Positions 25,705 to 35,002 of a stretch of DNA of 64,000 bases are shown piece after piece. This stretch comes from CAZZDK01 sp964652235 (lineage in GTDB: Bacteria > Pseudomonadota > Alphaproteobacteria > UBA9219). Every line of letters begins with the position of its first letter. Position 1 is the stretch's first letter. Where the stretch lies: NCBI GenBank assembly GCA_964652235.1, contig CAZZDK010000007.1, positions 18,203-82,202 of the forward strand, in the 5' to 3' direction. The translations under genes and the position numbers were made by a program. Under the pieces are notes generated by a model that saw only the letters and a list, made by a program, of their open reading frames with translations, was not told the origin of the DNA and made no database searches.

Positions 25705-26790
25705 ATGTCCACCCCCAAAAAACGCATTGCCATTCTCACCAGCGGCGGCGACTGCGCCGGTCTGAACGCCGTCATCCGTTCGGTCGTTCTGCACGCCTCG
25801 CAACTGGACTGGGAGGTCTATGGAATTGAAGACGGCACCCACGGCCTGATCGAGCGGCCCATCCGCGCGCGCAAACTGGCCGTTTCGGACGTGGACACCA
25901 TCATGCTGCGCCAGGGCGGCACCATTTTGGGCACAACAAACAAAGGCAATCCTTTCGCCTATCCCATGCCCGACGGCACAACGAAAGATATGTCGGAAAC
26001 CATTCTTGAGGGCTTTCGCATGATCGGCTGCGAGGCCGTCATCGGCGTCGGCGGCGACGGCAGTCTGGCCATCCTGAGCCGTCTGGCGCGACAGGGCGGA
26101 CTGCCCCTCGTGGGCGTGCCGAAAACCATCGACAACGATCTCGGCCTGACAGAAACCTCCATCGGCTTCGATACCGCCGTTTCCGTCGCGACCGAAGCGC
26201 TGGACCGGCTGCAACCCACGGCGGCGAGCCACGACAGGATCATGGTCCTTGAAGTCATGGGGCGCGACGCGGGCCATATCGCGCTGGCGGCGGGCATAGC
26301 GGGCGGCGCGGACGTCATTCTCATCCCCGAAATCCCCTATTCTCTGGAAAGCGTCGCCGCGCACATCCAAAAGATTCACGCGAGCGGCCGCACCTTTGCC
26401 CTTATCGTCGTCTCGGAAGCCGTCAAGACGAAAGGCGGCGAAAACCTCATGGTTTCCTTTCACGACGGTCAAAAACGCTTCGGCGGCATCGGCCACTACA
26501 TCGGCGCGGAAATCGCGGATTTGTGCCAGGCCGAAACGCGCGTGACGGTTCTGGGCCACGTTCAGCGCGGCGGCCAGCCTTCCGCACAGGACCGGCTCCT
26601 CGCCTCGGCCTTCGGCGTTTATGCGGTCGAATTGATTCGCCAAGGTAGATATGACCGCATGGTCGCCTGGTCGAACCGCGCCGTAATCGACGTGCCCATC
26701 GATCAGGCTATCGCCCGTTGCCAGGAGGTCGATCCGAACGGCGCGCTCGTTAAAACCGCCCGCGCCTTGGGCATTTCGATGGGAGATTAA
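25705..26790 (+). CDS. pfkA: 6-phosphofructokinase
   Basis: Glycolytic phosphofructokinase. GVGGDGSLA has Gly where PPi-dependent enzymes carry Asp (GGDDS), which argues for ATP use. PKTIDNDL carries Lys where classic PfkA has Gly (PGTIDND), as in the mixed-substrate (group III) subfamily. Other signatures: LTSGGDCAGLNAVIR, EVMGRDAGHIALAA and LGHVQRGG. 361 residues. Donor choice is inferred from these two residues only. Confidence 0.92.
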   Translation: MSTPKKRIAILTSGGDCAGLNAVIRSVVLHASQLDWEVYGIEDGTHGLIERPIRARKLAVSDVDTIMLRQGGTILGTTNKGNPFAYPMPDGTTKDMSETILEGFRMIGCEAVIGVGGDGSLAILSRLARQGGLPLVGVPKTIDNDLGLTETSIGFDTAVSVATEALDRLQPTAASHDRIMVLEVMGRDAGHIALAAGIAGGADVILIPEIPYSLESVAAHIQKIHASGRTFALIVVSEAVKTKGGENLMVSFHDGQKRFGGIGHYIGAEIADLCQAETRVTVLGHVQRGGQPSAQDRLLASAFGVYAVELIRQGRYDRMVAWSNRAVIDVPIDQAIARCQEVDPNGALVKTARALGISMGD

Positions 26791-26916
26791 ACTTTATAGA
26801 ATCTTAATCTAAATGCGATAGAATGAGCGTTTGGGTCTTCCTGTTTTTGCCACGAAAATTTCTAAAATTTAGGGTATAATGGGAAATCAGCAACGGATCG
26901 TAAGGGAGGTAAGCCT

Positions 26917-27093
26917 ATGGCTCTAGCGCAACGTATTGAATCGTTAAAAGCCCGCCATGCGGAAATCGAGGCCCAACTTCACATAGAGGAAACAAGACCC
27001 GCCAAAGACGAAACCAAGATTCAAAGCCTCAAAAAGGAAAAACTGACGATCAAGGACGAGATCGCGCGACTGGAAGAGGAAAAAGCGGCCTAA
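26917..27093 (+). CDS. DUF465 (YdcH-like) small protein
   Basis: 58 residues, found by reading the intergenic sequence. ATG 26917 follows AAGGGAGG by 6 bases. The protein (ALAQRIESLKARHAEIEAQL ... KKEKLTIKDEIARLEEE) is the DUF465 helical hairpin. The A/T-rich upstream stretch 26791-26900 is likely its promoter region. Function unknown. Confidence 0.85.
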   Translation: MALAQRIESLKARHAEIEAQLHIEETRPAKDETKIQSLKKEKLTIKDEIARLEEEKAA

Positions 27094-27116
27094 GGGCGTT
27101 CCTTTTGCAAAAGAAC

Positions 27117-27147
27117 AAGGCCGGGGCCTTAAAGGTCCCGGCCTTTG
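27117..27147. terminator. Bidirectional intrinsic-type terminator hairpin
   Basis: A 12-bp stem AAGGCCGGGGCC / GGTCCCGGCCTT (one G.U pair) with loop TTAAA lies between the DUF465 stop (27093) and the htrA stop (27149). The U tracts on either side are short, so efficiency is uncertain. Confidence 0.65.
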
Positions 27148-27148
27148 C

Positions 27149-28576
27149 TTATCCACCCACGTAAAGATTCAGCCTCTGTCCGCCTCGGTTCAGAACCAAC
27201 CGCCAGCCGCGTCCGGCAGGCTGCTCCAAAGCGGCACGAACCTCCTTTACGCTAGCCGTCTTGGCCGCACCGACGGCTTCAACCCTGTCGCCCTTATCCA
27301 GGCCGAGACGCGCGGCGGGCGAGCCGGGCCTGACCGAAACGATCACGACGCCTCTTTCCGCATCGCGCAAACCGTATTCTTCGGCCACGGCGGGAGAAAG
27401 ATTGGCGATCTTCGCGCCGGAAAGCGGATTTCGCCCTTCGATCAGCGTTTCCTCCCGCGCGGGCACTTCCGGCGGCGCGATCAGCGGCAGGATTATCCGT
27501 ATCTTCTGCCCGGAGCGGAAAACTTCCACCTCCGTTTGCGTGCCCGGCGTCATGGTCGCGACTCGATAGGCAAAGGCCGCCGAATCCTCCACCGGCCTGC
27601 CGCCGACGCCCACAATCACATCGCCGACCTTCAGCCCCGCCTTAACCGCCGGGCTGGCGCCGTGCAGTTTGTTCACCAGGAACCCCGTAGGCTTTTCCAG
27701 GCCTAAAGACGAGGCGACCTCCTGCGTTACCTCCTGCCCCTCAATGCCTGTCCAGGGCCTCGCGATCTTCCTGCCGCCGCTTTCCACGCCGGCCAAAATC
27801 GCGCGGACCATGTTCGAGGGCACGGCGAAGCCCAATCCCATATGTCCGCCGCTTTTCGAGAAAATGGCCGTGTTGATGCCGACGAGCTTTCCGTCCATCG
27901 TGACAAGCGCCCCGCCCGAATTGCCGGGATTGATCGCGGCGTCGGTCTGGATAAAGTAATTCAGATCGTTGATGTCGAGCCCCGTCCGCGCCGTGGCCGA
28001 GACGATGCCGCTCGTCACCGTCTGGCCGACACCGAACGGATTGCCGATGGCCAGAACGATGTCGCCGACTTCGGCCTCGTCGGAATCCTTGAGAGGCACG
28101 AAAGGCAGCGCCTCGCCCTTTGTCTTGATCCGCAAGACGGCCAGATCGGAACGTTCGTCCGCCGTGACGACCGAAGCCTCGAATTCGCGGCGGTCGGCCA
28201 GGACGACGGTAATCTCGTCCGCGCCCGCAATGACGTGGCGGCTGGTGACGATCAGACCTTCCGGCCTCACGATGACGCCCGAACCGAGAGCGTTTTCAAG
28301 CCTCTCGCGGGTCATGCCCTGCGGCAGGCCGCCGCCGAAAAAATGCTGGAAAAACGGATCGTCCATGAAGGGCGAAAAAGCCCGCTCTTTCACGACTTTG
28401 CGCGTATAGATGTTCACGACCGCAGGCGCGGCGCTTTTCACGATGGGCGCATAGCTGAACTGAACCTGCGCGCGCGAGGTTGGTATCTCGCGAAATGTTT
28501 CGGCTTGGACAGCAGGCGCGAGAAAGAAAGAAAAGAACAAAAAGAACAGGACAGATAGAACCTTAGCTTTTTTCAT
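27149..28576 (-). CDS. Periplasmic trypsin-like serine protease, HtrA/DegP family
   Basis: Envelope protein quality-control protease. ATG 28576 (MKKAKVLSVLFFLFF) follows GAGGAGG and opens a signal peptide ending near VQA-ET (about 24). Catalytic triad: His114 (TSRHVIAG), Asp144 (RSDLAVLRI) and Ser220 (NPGNSGGAL). A PDZ domain (about 290-380, FLVNKLHGASPAVKAGL) and a second, shorter PDZ (about 400-475) follow. 475 residues. The long LA-loop of DegP proper is short here, closer to DegQ/DegS size. It sits downstream of the rplQ operon. Confidence 0.92.
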   Translation of the reverse strand: MKKAKVLSVLFFLFFSFFLAPAVQAETFREIPTSRAQVQFSYAPIVKSAAPAVVNIYTRKVVKERAFSPFMDDPFFQHFFGGGLPQGMTRERLENALGSGVIVRPEGLIVTSRHVIAGADEITVVLADRREFEASVVTADERSDLAVLRIKTKGEALPFVPLKDSDEAEVGDIVLAIGNPFGVGQTVTSGIVSATARTGLDINDLNYFIQTDAAINPGNSGGALVTMDGKLVGINTAIFSKSGGHMGLGFAVPSNMVRAILAGVESGGRKIARPWTGIEGQEVTQEVASSLGLEKPTGFLVNKLHGASPAVKAGLKVGDVIVGVGGRPVEDSAAFAYRVATMTPGTQTEVEVFRSGQKIRIILPLIAPPEVPAREETLIEGRNPLSGAKIANLSPAVAEEYGLRDAERGVVIVSVRPGSPAARLGLDKGDRVEAVGAAKTASVKEVRAALEQPAGRGWRLVLNRGGQRLNLYVGG

Positions 28577-28644
28577 ACCCCCTCCTCTCGCGTCATCCAA
28601 CCCCGAATTTAGGGCGAAAATGCGGACAAACAAGAGGCAAAAAA

Positions 28645-29568
28645 TCAGGGCTCCACAGCAACCGTCGCCGCCAGCTTTTTCCGGTCCCTCCGACGCATAG
28701 AAACCTGATAAAACGCAAGACTTCCGACGACGAGAACGATGCCTAAATATTGCGGGGTTTTGAGATATTCACGCGCCAGAAGCGCTGAGAAAAGACAGGT
28801 GAAAATCGGCTCGATCTTGCTGAAAAGGCTCCAGCGGAACGAATCCAAAAGAGCGAGCCCGTAAAGCATACCGAAACTGCCCAGAAGCGTGGAGGCGAAG
28901 GCGAAAAGAGCGCAAATCCACCCTGCTTCCGTGCCCGGCGGAACCAGCCCGTGCCAGAAAATAAACGGCAAGGCCAGAAAGAAGGCGACCGAAAAATTCT
29001 CGCCCCCCACGGCAGCGGGATGGCACGTCTTCGTCTGTTTTCCGTAAACGTAAATGCGGCTCATCGTGGCCACCGCGCCCAGAAAAGCGAACCCGAACCC
29101 GATCCAATTCGCCGTCGGCTGGACCTCCCAGATGTCCAAAACGAGCGTGAGACCGGCCAGCGCCCCTATCGTCGAAAAAATGCTGGAAACGTCGAGCCTG
29201 ATCTCCCTCTTCCACGCCATGAAGAACAGCAGCATGAGCGTGTAGGTGAAAACGATGATGATGACGAGAGGCGCGGGAAGAAAGGTCAAAGCGGTGATAA
29301 CGCTCGTGGCCGAGACGGCCTGCCAAGCGCCGCCCGTCAAGGCCCATTTCGCCCGCTCTTTTGTCCTAAGAAACCCTTCGCCGCGAACAAGGCAAAAAAG
29401 GTCGAATCCCAAAGCCCGGACAAGAAGCGTGAAGAAAAGAATGAACGCGGCGTTTGCGCCGTCTTTATAAGCCACGCGCGTCGCCACGGGATAAAGCCCG
29501 TAGACAATGCTTGTCACGACAAGGACCAGAAAACCGAGCGCGTCGTTCTTTTGGACAAGACGGGACAT
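28645..29568 (-). CDS. EamA/DMT superfamily transporter
   Basis: 307 residues with about ten hydrophobic segments in the two-repeat EamA arrangement (LGFLVLVVTSIVYGLYPVAT at the start, LLGSFGMLYGLALLDSFRW and YLGIVLVVGSLAFYQ near the end). The family exports metabolites such as amino acids; the substrate cannot be inferred. It starts 15 bp downstream of the small lipoprotein's stop, but it reads away from the same upstream genes as htrA and may be co-transcribed with them. Confidence 0.85.
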   Translation of the reverse strand: MSRLVQKNDALGFLVLVVTSIVYGLYPVATRVAYKDGANAAFILFFTLLVRALGFDLFCLVRGEGFLRTKERAKWALTGGAWQAVSATSVITALTFLPAPLVIIIVFTYTLMLLFFMAWKREIRLDVSSIFSTIGALAGLTLVLDIWEVQPTANWIGFGFAFLGAVATMSRIYVYGKQTKTCHPAAVGGENFSVAFFLALPFIFWHGLVPPGTEAGWICALFAFASTLLGSFGMLYGLALLDSFRWSLFSKIEPIFTCLFSALLAREYLKTPQYLGIVLVVGSLAFYQVSMRRRDRKKLAATVAVEP

Positions 29569-29583
29569 GAAAAAAGAGAACGC

Positions 29584-29880
29584 CTACCGCGCCTTGCAAG
29601 AGGAAAGGCAGCTCTTAAGGTCGGCCTTGCAATCGGCAGCGCCACCGAAAACGCCCGTCATCTGGCCGCGCCCGACCTGCTCCCCGGCAGCCCTTGTATC
29701 GCCGCAACGATCATAATCGGCATTGCAGGAACGAACGCAGGCCTCGCGGTCGTTTTCGATAAAGACGACGTCGCCGCTGCCGCTCGTGTAGGTGTCCGTC
29801 CTTTGCGGCGCGGGTGTGCAGGCCGCCGCCAGGACGAGCAGGCATAAAGAAAGGGCCTTCATCATTCCGTCGGTCAGCAT
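29584..29880 (-). CDS. Small Cys-rich lipoprotein, unknown function
   Basis: 98 residues from ATG 29880, which follows GGGGAGGG. A signal sequence with a lipobox-like VLAAAC places Cys at the mature N-terminus. The mature part has six further Cys (RSCNADYDRCGD, AADCKADLKSCLSSCKAR), suggesting disulfides in the periplasm. It lies 40 bp after rplQ on the same strand. No family recognised. Confidence 0.7.
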   Translation of the reverse strand: MLTDGMMKALSLCLLVLAAACTPAPQRTDTYTSGSGDVVFIENDREACVRSCNADYDRCGDTRAAGEQVGRGQMTGVFGGAADCKADLKSCLSSCKAR

Positions 29881-29920
29881 AACGAAGGCCCTCCCCTGAT
29901 TTGTTGATAACGGTTTAAGT

Positions 29921-30355
29921 TTAGGCTTTCTCCGCCTCGGCGGGGGTCGCCTCTTCCTTGATTTCCACGGGGCCGCTGTCCTTGCCTTTGGCTTCGGGGT
30001 CGCGGTCCACAAGCTCGACGATGGCCATCGAAGTCGCGTCGCCGTAACGGATTCCGGCTTTCAAGACGCGCGTGTAACCGCCTGCACGATCCTTGTAACG
30101 CTCGGCCAGAGGACCGAAGAGCTTGGCGACCTGGACTTCGTCGCGCAGTTCGGCAAGCGCCTTACGACGGTTCGCCAGCCCGCCCTTTTTGCCGAGCGTG
30201 ATGAGCTTTTCGACGATGGGGCGAAGGTCCTTCGCCTTGGGCAGCGTGGTTTTGATCTGCTCGTGCTTGATCAGCGCGCAGGCCATGTTGGCGAACATCG
30301 CTTTGCGATGGCTGCTGGTGATATTGAGCTTACGGCCTGACATTTTGTGACGCAT
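29921..30355 (-). CDS. rplQ: 50S ribosomal protein L17
   Basis: MRHKMSGRKLNITSSHRKAM is the invariant L17 start, followed by the LIKHEQIKTTLPKAKDLRP core. 144 residues, with an acidic Glu/Ala-rich tail after about 125, as in many alphaproteobacteria. GGGAGG sets the start. Last ribosomal gene of the alpha operon, 116 bp after rpoA. Confidence 0.98.
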   Translation of the reverse strand: MRHKMSGRKLNITSSHRKAMFANMACALIKHEQIKTTLPKAKDLRPIVEKLITLGKKGGLANRRKALAELRDEVQVAKLFGPLAERYKDRAGGYTRVLKAGIRYGDATSMAIVELVDRDPEAKGKDSGPVEIKEEATPAEAEKA

Positions 30356-30471
30356 CGCTTTGTCCTCCCTTTATGGTTTGGCCTCTGTGAGGGTTCAACC
30401 GCGAACGCTCTTGCAGAAACCGCCTGCTTGATCCCCCGGCCTGCCCACAGCACCGGCGGAGACGAAGAACC

Positions 30472-31488
30472 TTAGAAAGGTTCCTCTAACTTCTTGGCCA
30501 GATCCTCGATGTTTTCCGGCGGCCAATTCGGAATCTGCATACCGAGCGACAGGCCCATCTGTTGCAGAACTTCCTTGATCTCGTTCAGGCTCTTGCGCCC
30601 GAAGTTCGGCGTGCGAAGCATTTCGCCTTCGGACTTTTGAACCAGGTCGCCGATATAGACGATGTTGTCGTTCTTGAGGCAGTTGGCCGAACGGACCGAA
30701 AGCTCCAGCTCGTCCACTTTCCGCAACAGGTTCTTGTTGAACGGCAGCTCGCCGATTTCCTGTTCCTGCGGCTGCGCGGCGCGCGGCTCTTCGAAATTGA
30801 TGAAAAGCTGAAGCTGGTCCTGCAGAATGCGGGCGGCGACGGCCACGGCGTCCTCCGGCGAGATGGAACCGTCCGTCTCGACCGAAAGAATGAGCTTGTC
30901 ATAGTCGGTGACCTGTCCGACGCGGCTGTTTTCGACCTGATAGGAGACCTTGCGCACGGGGCTGAACAGAGCGTCCACGGGCATAAGGCCGATGGGCGTG
31001 TCTTCCTTGCGAAGCGCGGAGGCCGGGATATAGCCCTTGCCGCCGTCCACGGTCATTTCCATGTTCAGCTTGGCGTCGCGGTCCAACGTGCAGATGACAA
31101 GATCGGGGTTCATGATCTCGATATCCGCCCCCGTTTCGATCTGTCCGGCCAGAACTTCGCCCGGACCCTGGGCGCGCAGGCGAATCTTGCGCGGGCCTTC
31201 CGTGTGCATACGCAGCGCCAGGCTCTTGACGTTCAGGATGATGTCGGTGACGTCCTCGCGCACGCCGGGAACGGACGAAAACTCGTGCAGCACGCCCTCG
31301 ATCTGGATGGAGGTGACGGCGGCGCCCTGAAGCGACGACAGCAGAACGCGGCGCAGCGCGTTGCCGAGAGTCAGGCCGAAGCCTCTCTCAAGCGGCTCGA
31401 CCGTAAGCGTCGCGAAACGCTTCGGATCGTTGGACGCCTGAACCTGCTTGCCTGCCTGAATGAGCGATTTCCAATTCTTTTGCAACAC
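30472..31488 (-). CDS. rpoA: DNA-directed RNA polymerase subunit alpha
   Basis: Assembles beta and beta-prime (N-terminal domain) and contacts promoters and activators (C-terminal domain). FATLTVEPLERGFGLTLGNALRRVLLSS marks the dimerisation part; LELSVRSANCLKNDNI and LGRKSLNEIKEVL-type sequence (here FGRKSLNEIKEVLQQ) mark the CTD. 338 residues; GTG start with GAGG upstream. The CTD is the surface that Crp/Fnr proteins such as the one at 12179 would touch. Confidence 0.97.
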   Translation of the reverse strand: MLQKNWKSLIQAGKQVQASNDPKRFATLTVEPLERGFGLTLGNALRRVLLSSLQGAAVTSIQIEGVLHEFSSVPGVREDVTDIILNVKSLALRMHTEGPRKIRLRAQGPGEVLAGQIETGADIEIMNPDLVICTLDRDAKLNMEMTVDGGKGYIPASALRKEDTPIGLMPVDALFSPVRKVSYQVENSRVGQVTDYDKLILSVETDGSISPEDAVAVAARILQDQLQLFINFEEPRAAQPQEQEIGELPFNKNLLRKVDELELSVRSANCLKNDNIVYIGDLVQKSEGEMLRTPNFGRKSLNEIKEVLQQMGLSLGMQIPNWPPENIEDLAKKLEEPF

Positions 31489-31539
31489 GGATCGACCTCA
31501 TTGGTTCGAGAAAAGAGACGGCGTTTCCGCCGAAAAAAC

Positions 31540-31953
31540 TTACACGCGCCGCTTCTTGCGGGGACGCACGCCGTTATGGGGGATCGGCGTCACGTCGCGG
31601 ATGGTCGTTACGTTGAAACCGACAGACTGAAGCGCTCGCAGGGCCGACTCGCGACCCGAACCGGGGCCCTTGACCTCGACCTCGACGGTCCGCACGCCAT
31701 GCTCCATCGCCTTGCGGCCCGCGTCTTCCGCCGCCATCTGCGCGGCATACGGCGTCGATTTGCGCGAGCCCTTGAAGCCCATAAGACCCGAAGACGACCA
31801 GGCGATCGTGTTGCCCTGCGCGTCGGCGATCGTGATGATGGTGTTGTTGAAAGAGGCGTTGACGTGCGCGATGCCGCTCGCGATGTTCTTGCGTTCCCTG
31901 CGGCGCGTACGAGGCGCGGCCTTTCCCGCCTTCTGTTGTTCTTTAGCTGCCAT
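31540..31953 (-). CDS. rpsK: 30S ribosomal protein S11
   Basis: S11 core KNIASGIAHVNASFNNTIITI, then GFKGSRKSTPYAAQMAAEDA and the C-terminal TPIPHNGVRPRKKRRV. 137 residues. GGAG lies about 10 bases before ATG. Between rpsM and rpoA in conserved order. Confidence 0.97.
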   Translation of the reverse strand: MAAKEQQKAGKAAPRTRRRERKNIASGIAHVNASFNNTIITIADAQGNTIAWSSSGLMGFKGSRKSTPYAAQMAAEDAGRKAMEHGVRTVEVEVKGPGSGRESALRALQSVGFNVTTIRDVTPIPHNGVRPRKKRRV

Positions 31954-32026
31954 GACTTATTTACTCCGCGTTCAAACTCGTTTGGGCCTTTTTGAAAAGG
32001 CCGTTCAATTCCATCGCCGGTCCGGC

Positions 32027-32407
32027 TTATTTCCGAGTGGCTATCTTCTTGCCAGCGATCGGCTTGGCGGGTCCCTTGCGGGTGCGCGCGTTGGTGTGCG
32101 TGCGCTGGCCCCGAACAGGCAGGCCCTTGCGGTGACGCAGGCCGCGATAGCTGCCGAGGTCCATCAGACGCTTGATGTTCATCGACACGTCGCGGCGCAG
32201 ATCGCCTTCGACCTTGTAATTCTTGTCGATGTCTTCGCGGATGCGCAGAAGTTCGGCCTCGGTGAGCTGGTTCACGCGCTTCATCGGCTCGATGCCGACG
32301 CGCGAGCAAATCTCAAGCGAATTGGTGGGGCCGATACCGTAAATGTAACGCAAAGCAATGTGCAGAGGCTTTCCTGCCGGAATGTTGACGCCTGCAATAC
32401 GGGCCAC
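32027..32407 (-). CDS. rpsM: 30S ribosomal protein S13
   Basis: The start is GTG 32407, giving MARIAGVNIPAGK; AAGGAG sits 7 bases upstream. Core KPLHIALRYIYGIG and the basic tail RGLPVRG-type sequence (RKGLPVRGQRTHTNARTRKG) are conserved. 126 residues. First gene of the distal alpha-operon segment. In most relatives adk comes directly before it; here a three-gene signalling cassette and a 314-bp leader intervene. Confidence 0.97.
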   Translation of the reverse strand: MARIAGVNIPAGKPLHIALRYIYGIGPTNSLEICSRVGIEPMKRVNQLTEAELLRIREDIDKNYKVEGDLRRDVSMNIKRLMDLGSYRGLRHRKGLPVRGQRTHTNARTRKGPAKPIAGKKIATRK

Positions 32408-32631
32408 GTGGCTCTCCTTTTGTTTTGGCGACCGGTCCGAACGCACCCAAATAGGCGGATGCTCCCAGTCTTTAGGATTCTTCCTCGCGAAAAAATCCGC
32501 TTAACGTGGTTCTTCTCCTGCCAAAACGAAAACGCCCGGACATCCGGATGAGCAGGATGCCGAGACGGTCAGACGCCTGCGCCAGGGCGCAAAAGCAGGA
32601 ACCCGGCCCCCCACGCGGGACCGAGGCGCGC

Positions 32632-32659
32632 AGTATAGGCAACGGCACAGGCAAGTCAA
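32632..32659 (-). promoter_or_regulatory. Sigma70-type promoter upstream of rpsM
   Basis: On the minus strand TTGACT (plus 32654-32659), a 16-base spacer and TATACT (plus 32632-32637) form a near-consensus promoter. It implies a leader of about 220 nt before the rpsM GTG. The 314 bp between the kinase stop and rpsM contain no gene; this promoter would uncouple rpsM-rpsK-rpoA-rplQ from the upstream cassette. Confidence 0.7.
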
Positions 32660-32721
32660 GCCTTGGAAAGGATTTTTTTCAGACCGGAACGGCTTTTAAT
32701 ATTTCTTTTGTTTTCAATAAG

Positions 32722-34458
32722 TTAGTCAACGCCCTTCAGGCTCATAAGGTGGGGAAGGCGTATCTCGAAACGCGCGCCCTTGTAAAGCTCGGACGTCACG
32801 GTGATCGAACCGCCCAGGCGCTTGACCTCCCTGTCCACGGCTTCCAGGCCGACGCCCCGCCCGGATAGGGAGGTGACCTTCTCGGTCGTCGTGAAGCCCC
32901 AGGAGAAAATGCGCTGGATCACCGCCGCGTCGTCCTCAAAGCGCCAATCGCCATCTGGATCGATGGCGCTAAGGCGGGCGCGCACGCGCGAGGGGTCGAT
33001 CCCGCCTCCGTCGTCGCTGATGACGATCTTGATGATTTCCCTTTCCCCGCCCTCGACGGGCAAAACTTCGCATGAAATCGTCACCTGTCCCGCCGCGTCC
33101 TTGCCGCGAGCCATGCGCGTGATCGGCGCTTCGATCCCGTGGTCGATAGCGTTGCGGCAAATATGGGTGAGCGAGAAAAAGAACTCCTGCAACGGACGCG
33201 CGAGGATCCTCGGGTTCTCTCCCTCAAACCGGACGGGCTTGACCTGCTTGTCCATAAAGCGCGCCAGCTCGTAAAGCTCGCGCTCGAACGAACGAAAACA
33301 ATCGCGGATCGGCACGGCGACAATAGTCGTCAGAAAAGAACGGACCAGGGCCGGAGCGGCGCCGTTCCTTTCCATCTCTTTCGAAAATTCGTAAAGAGCG
33401 TCTTCCGCGATTTCTCGGATGTTGCCGCGCCACTCGTATTCGGTGCCGATCAGGCTGCTGACTTCGTTCGTGACGCGCAGCAAGGCGGCGCCGATCCTTT
33501 GGCCTCCCTCCTGAAGACGGGCGCGAAACGAGGCGTCGTCCACGACGTCCGGCATTCTCAGGGCGTTTTCGACCGCATGAATCTCTTCGCCGAACTCGGT
33601 CAGGTTGAATTGCTTGACCGCCGCCTTAAGCGTGTGAAGCTGGCGCAGGATCTTCGGCGAATCCTTGATGGAAGCGGCGGGGTCCCTTGAGGATTCCAAA
33701 AAATCGCGCACATGGGCGAGGGTCGTCTGGAACTGGTTCCTGTCCCGGAAGATGTGGCAGATCATCTCGGCGAAATTCTGCTGTTTCTTCGCGGCCTGGC
33801 GCGCGGCGTATTCCTCCGTCAGGTCGGTCGCGATGACGACGGCCTTCACGAGATTTTTCGACCCGTCGAAAATGGGCCGATAGACGAGCGATATGCGCCG
33901 CGACGCGCTATGGGGAAAAACCTTGGGGAAAAAACGAACAATGTCCTCAAACGCCAACGCGTGGTCCCTTTTGAAGAGAATCGCGAGCCATTCCTCGAAA
34001 TCGCCGCGCTCTTTTTCGGGAACGGCCAAAACGTCGGCGATGGGCTTCCCGGCGGGCACCGTCTCCAAAAGGTCGAGGCAGGCCTGCGAATAAACGCTTT
34101 CGCAAATACCGTCGCGCCCGAAAACCACGAACCCCTGCCCCAGGGAATTGACGAGAACCTCCGTCAGGCGCGCCTGGTTCGTGACGTGCCAATGGACCCG
34201 GTAGTTCAAAAGGTAAAGTCCAGCGATTCCGATGAACGAGGCCAGGACCATCACGCCGAAGGCCAAAGGGTCCACCACCGGGCCGCGCCCGAAAATCGGC
34301 AAGGCGACGGCGGCCAGAAGCATCAAGACGATGGCCGTCATGCCCGCAAGAGAGGTATGCACGACGTCAATCTGCCGCGCGGCCTCGGCAGCGCCCGGAT
34401 TCTCGCAGCGGCCCTGGAACAAGAGAGGCGGCTCTATGGGCATTGGACTGTCGGGCAT
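32722..34458 (-). CDS. Membrane-anchored PAS-HPt CheA-like histidine kinase
   Basis: 578 residues from ATG 34458, which follows AAAGGG. Two membrane helices (about 38-55 and 65-85), a PAS-like sensor (about 100-215, VLVNSLGQGFVVFGRDG), an HPt-like domain with His275 in LRQLHTLKAAVKQF (compare CheA HTIKG), then a CheA-type ATPase with HICRNAIDHGIE, SDDGGGIDPSRV and GRGVGLEAVDREVKRLGG, ending there. It lacks the CheW-binding P5 domain and a receiver, so it is not a normal chemotaxis CheA. It follows cheX-like and cheY genes on the same strand, which suggests a self-contained phosphorelay. Input and output are unknown. Confidence 0.85.
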   Translation of the reverse strand: MPDSPMPIEPPLLFQGRCENPGAAEAARQIDVVHTSLAGMTAIVLMLLAAVALPIFGRGPVVDPLAFGVMVLASFIGIAGLYLLNYRVHWHVTNQARLTEVLVNSLGQGFVVFGRDGICESVYSQACLDLLETVPAGKPIADVLAVPEKERGDFEEWLAILFKRDHALAFEDIVRFFPKVFPHSASRRISLVYRPIFDGSKNLVKAVVIATDLTEEYAARQAAKKQQNFAEMICHIFRDRNQFQTTLAHVRDFLESSRDPAASIKDSPKILRQLHTLKAAVKQFNLTEFGEEIHAVENALRMPDVVDDASFRARLQEGGQRIGAALLRVTNEVSSLIGTEYEWRGNIREIAEDALYEFSKEMERNGAAPALVRSFLTTIVAVPIRDCFRSFERELYELARFMDKQVKPVRFEGENPRILARPLQEFFFSLTHICRNAIDHGIEAPITRMARGKDAAGQVTISCEVLPVEGGEREIIKIVISDDGGGIDPSRVRARLSAIDPDGDWRFEDDAAVIQRIFSWGFTTTEKVTSLSGRGVGLEAVDREVKRLGGSITVTSELYKGARFEIRLPHLMSLKGVD

Positions 34459-34474
34459 AGAATCCCTTTGGCCT

Positions 34475-34993
34475 TTACGTTTTCGAACTTTCTTTTTCTC
34501 CGCCGTAAACGGCAATGTGGACCTGGAACAATTGGCCTTCGAGATAGAAGGGGATAATCATGTACTGGCCGCGATGAAACTGGCTGACGAAATGGCCCCT
34601 TCCCGTCACGACGCTGGGTATGCCGAGCTTCAGGCCGTAGCCGCGCCCGTTCAGGTCCGTCTTGATCTGGCCGAAGATCATGTTCGTGATCTCGCCCACG
34701 GCGTCCACCGTCATCTCGTGCGTGACGGAAATGGAGGGGCCGACGACGCGCGGCAGAATGTCGCGAACGGTCTCGAACGTCAGGCAGAGGGTCATCGTGC
34801 CTTCAAGCTCTTCCTGCACAAGCGCGATGACGCCCGAAACGTCGCCCACGAGCGAAACCATCCCGTTGCCTATCTCGAACGGCCCCGGCGTGACGCTTAC
34901 GCCGAACGTCGTTTGAAGGCACGAACAGACGGCTTGCGAAATCTCCTGCGACAGCCGCTCGTCAAGGCAAAGGCGTTGTCCGACCTGACCCAT
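34475..34993 (-). CDS. CheX-like (CheC/CheX/FliY family) phosphatase
   Basis: 172 residues. The CheC/CheX active-site pattern is visible as DAVGEITNMIFGQ with a Pro 22 residues beyond the Asn (KLGIPSVVTGRG). The family dephosphorylates CheY-P. It sits 9 bp after cheY and 16 bp before the CheA-like kinase, so it presumably resets the CheY of this cassette. No signal peptide or membrane helix. Confidence 0.85.
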   Translation of the reverse strand: MGQVGQRLCLDERLSQEISQAVCSCLQTTFGVSVTPGPFEIGNGMVSLVGDVSGVIALVQEELEGTMTLCLTFETVRDILPRVVGPSISVTHEMTVDAVGEITNMIFGQIKTDLNGRGYGLKLGIPSVVTGRGHFVSQFHRGQYMIIPFYLEGQLFQVHIAVYGGEKESSKT

Positions 34994-35002
34994 TTCCGCA
35001 CC

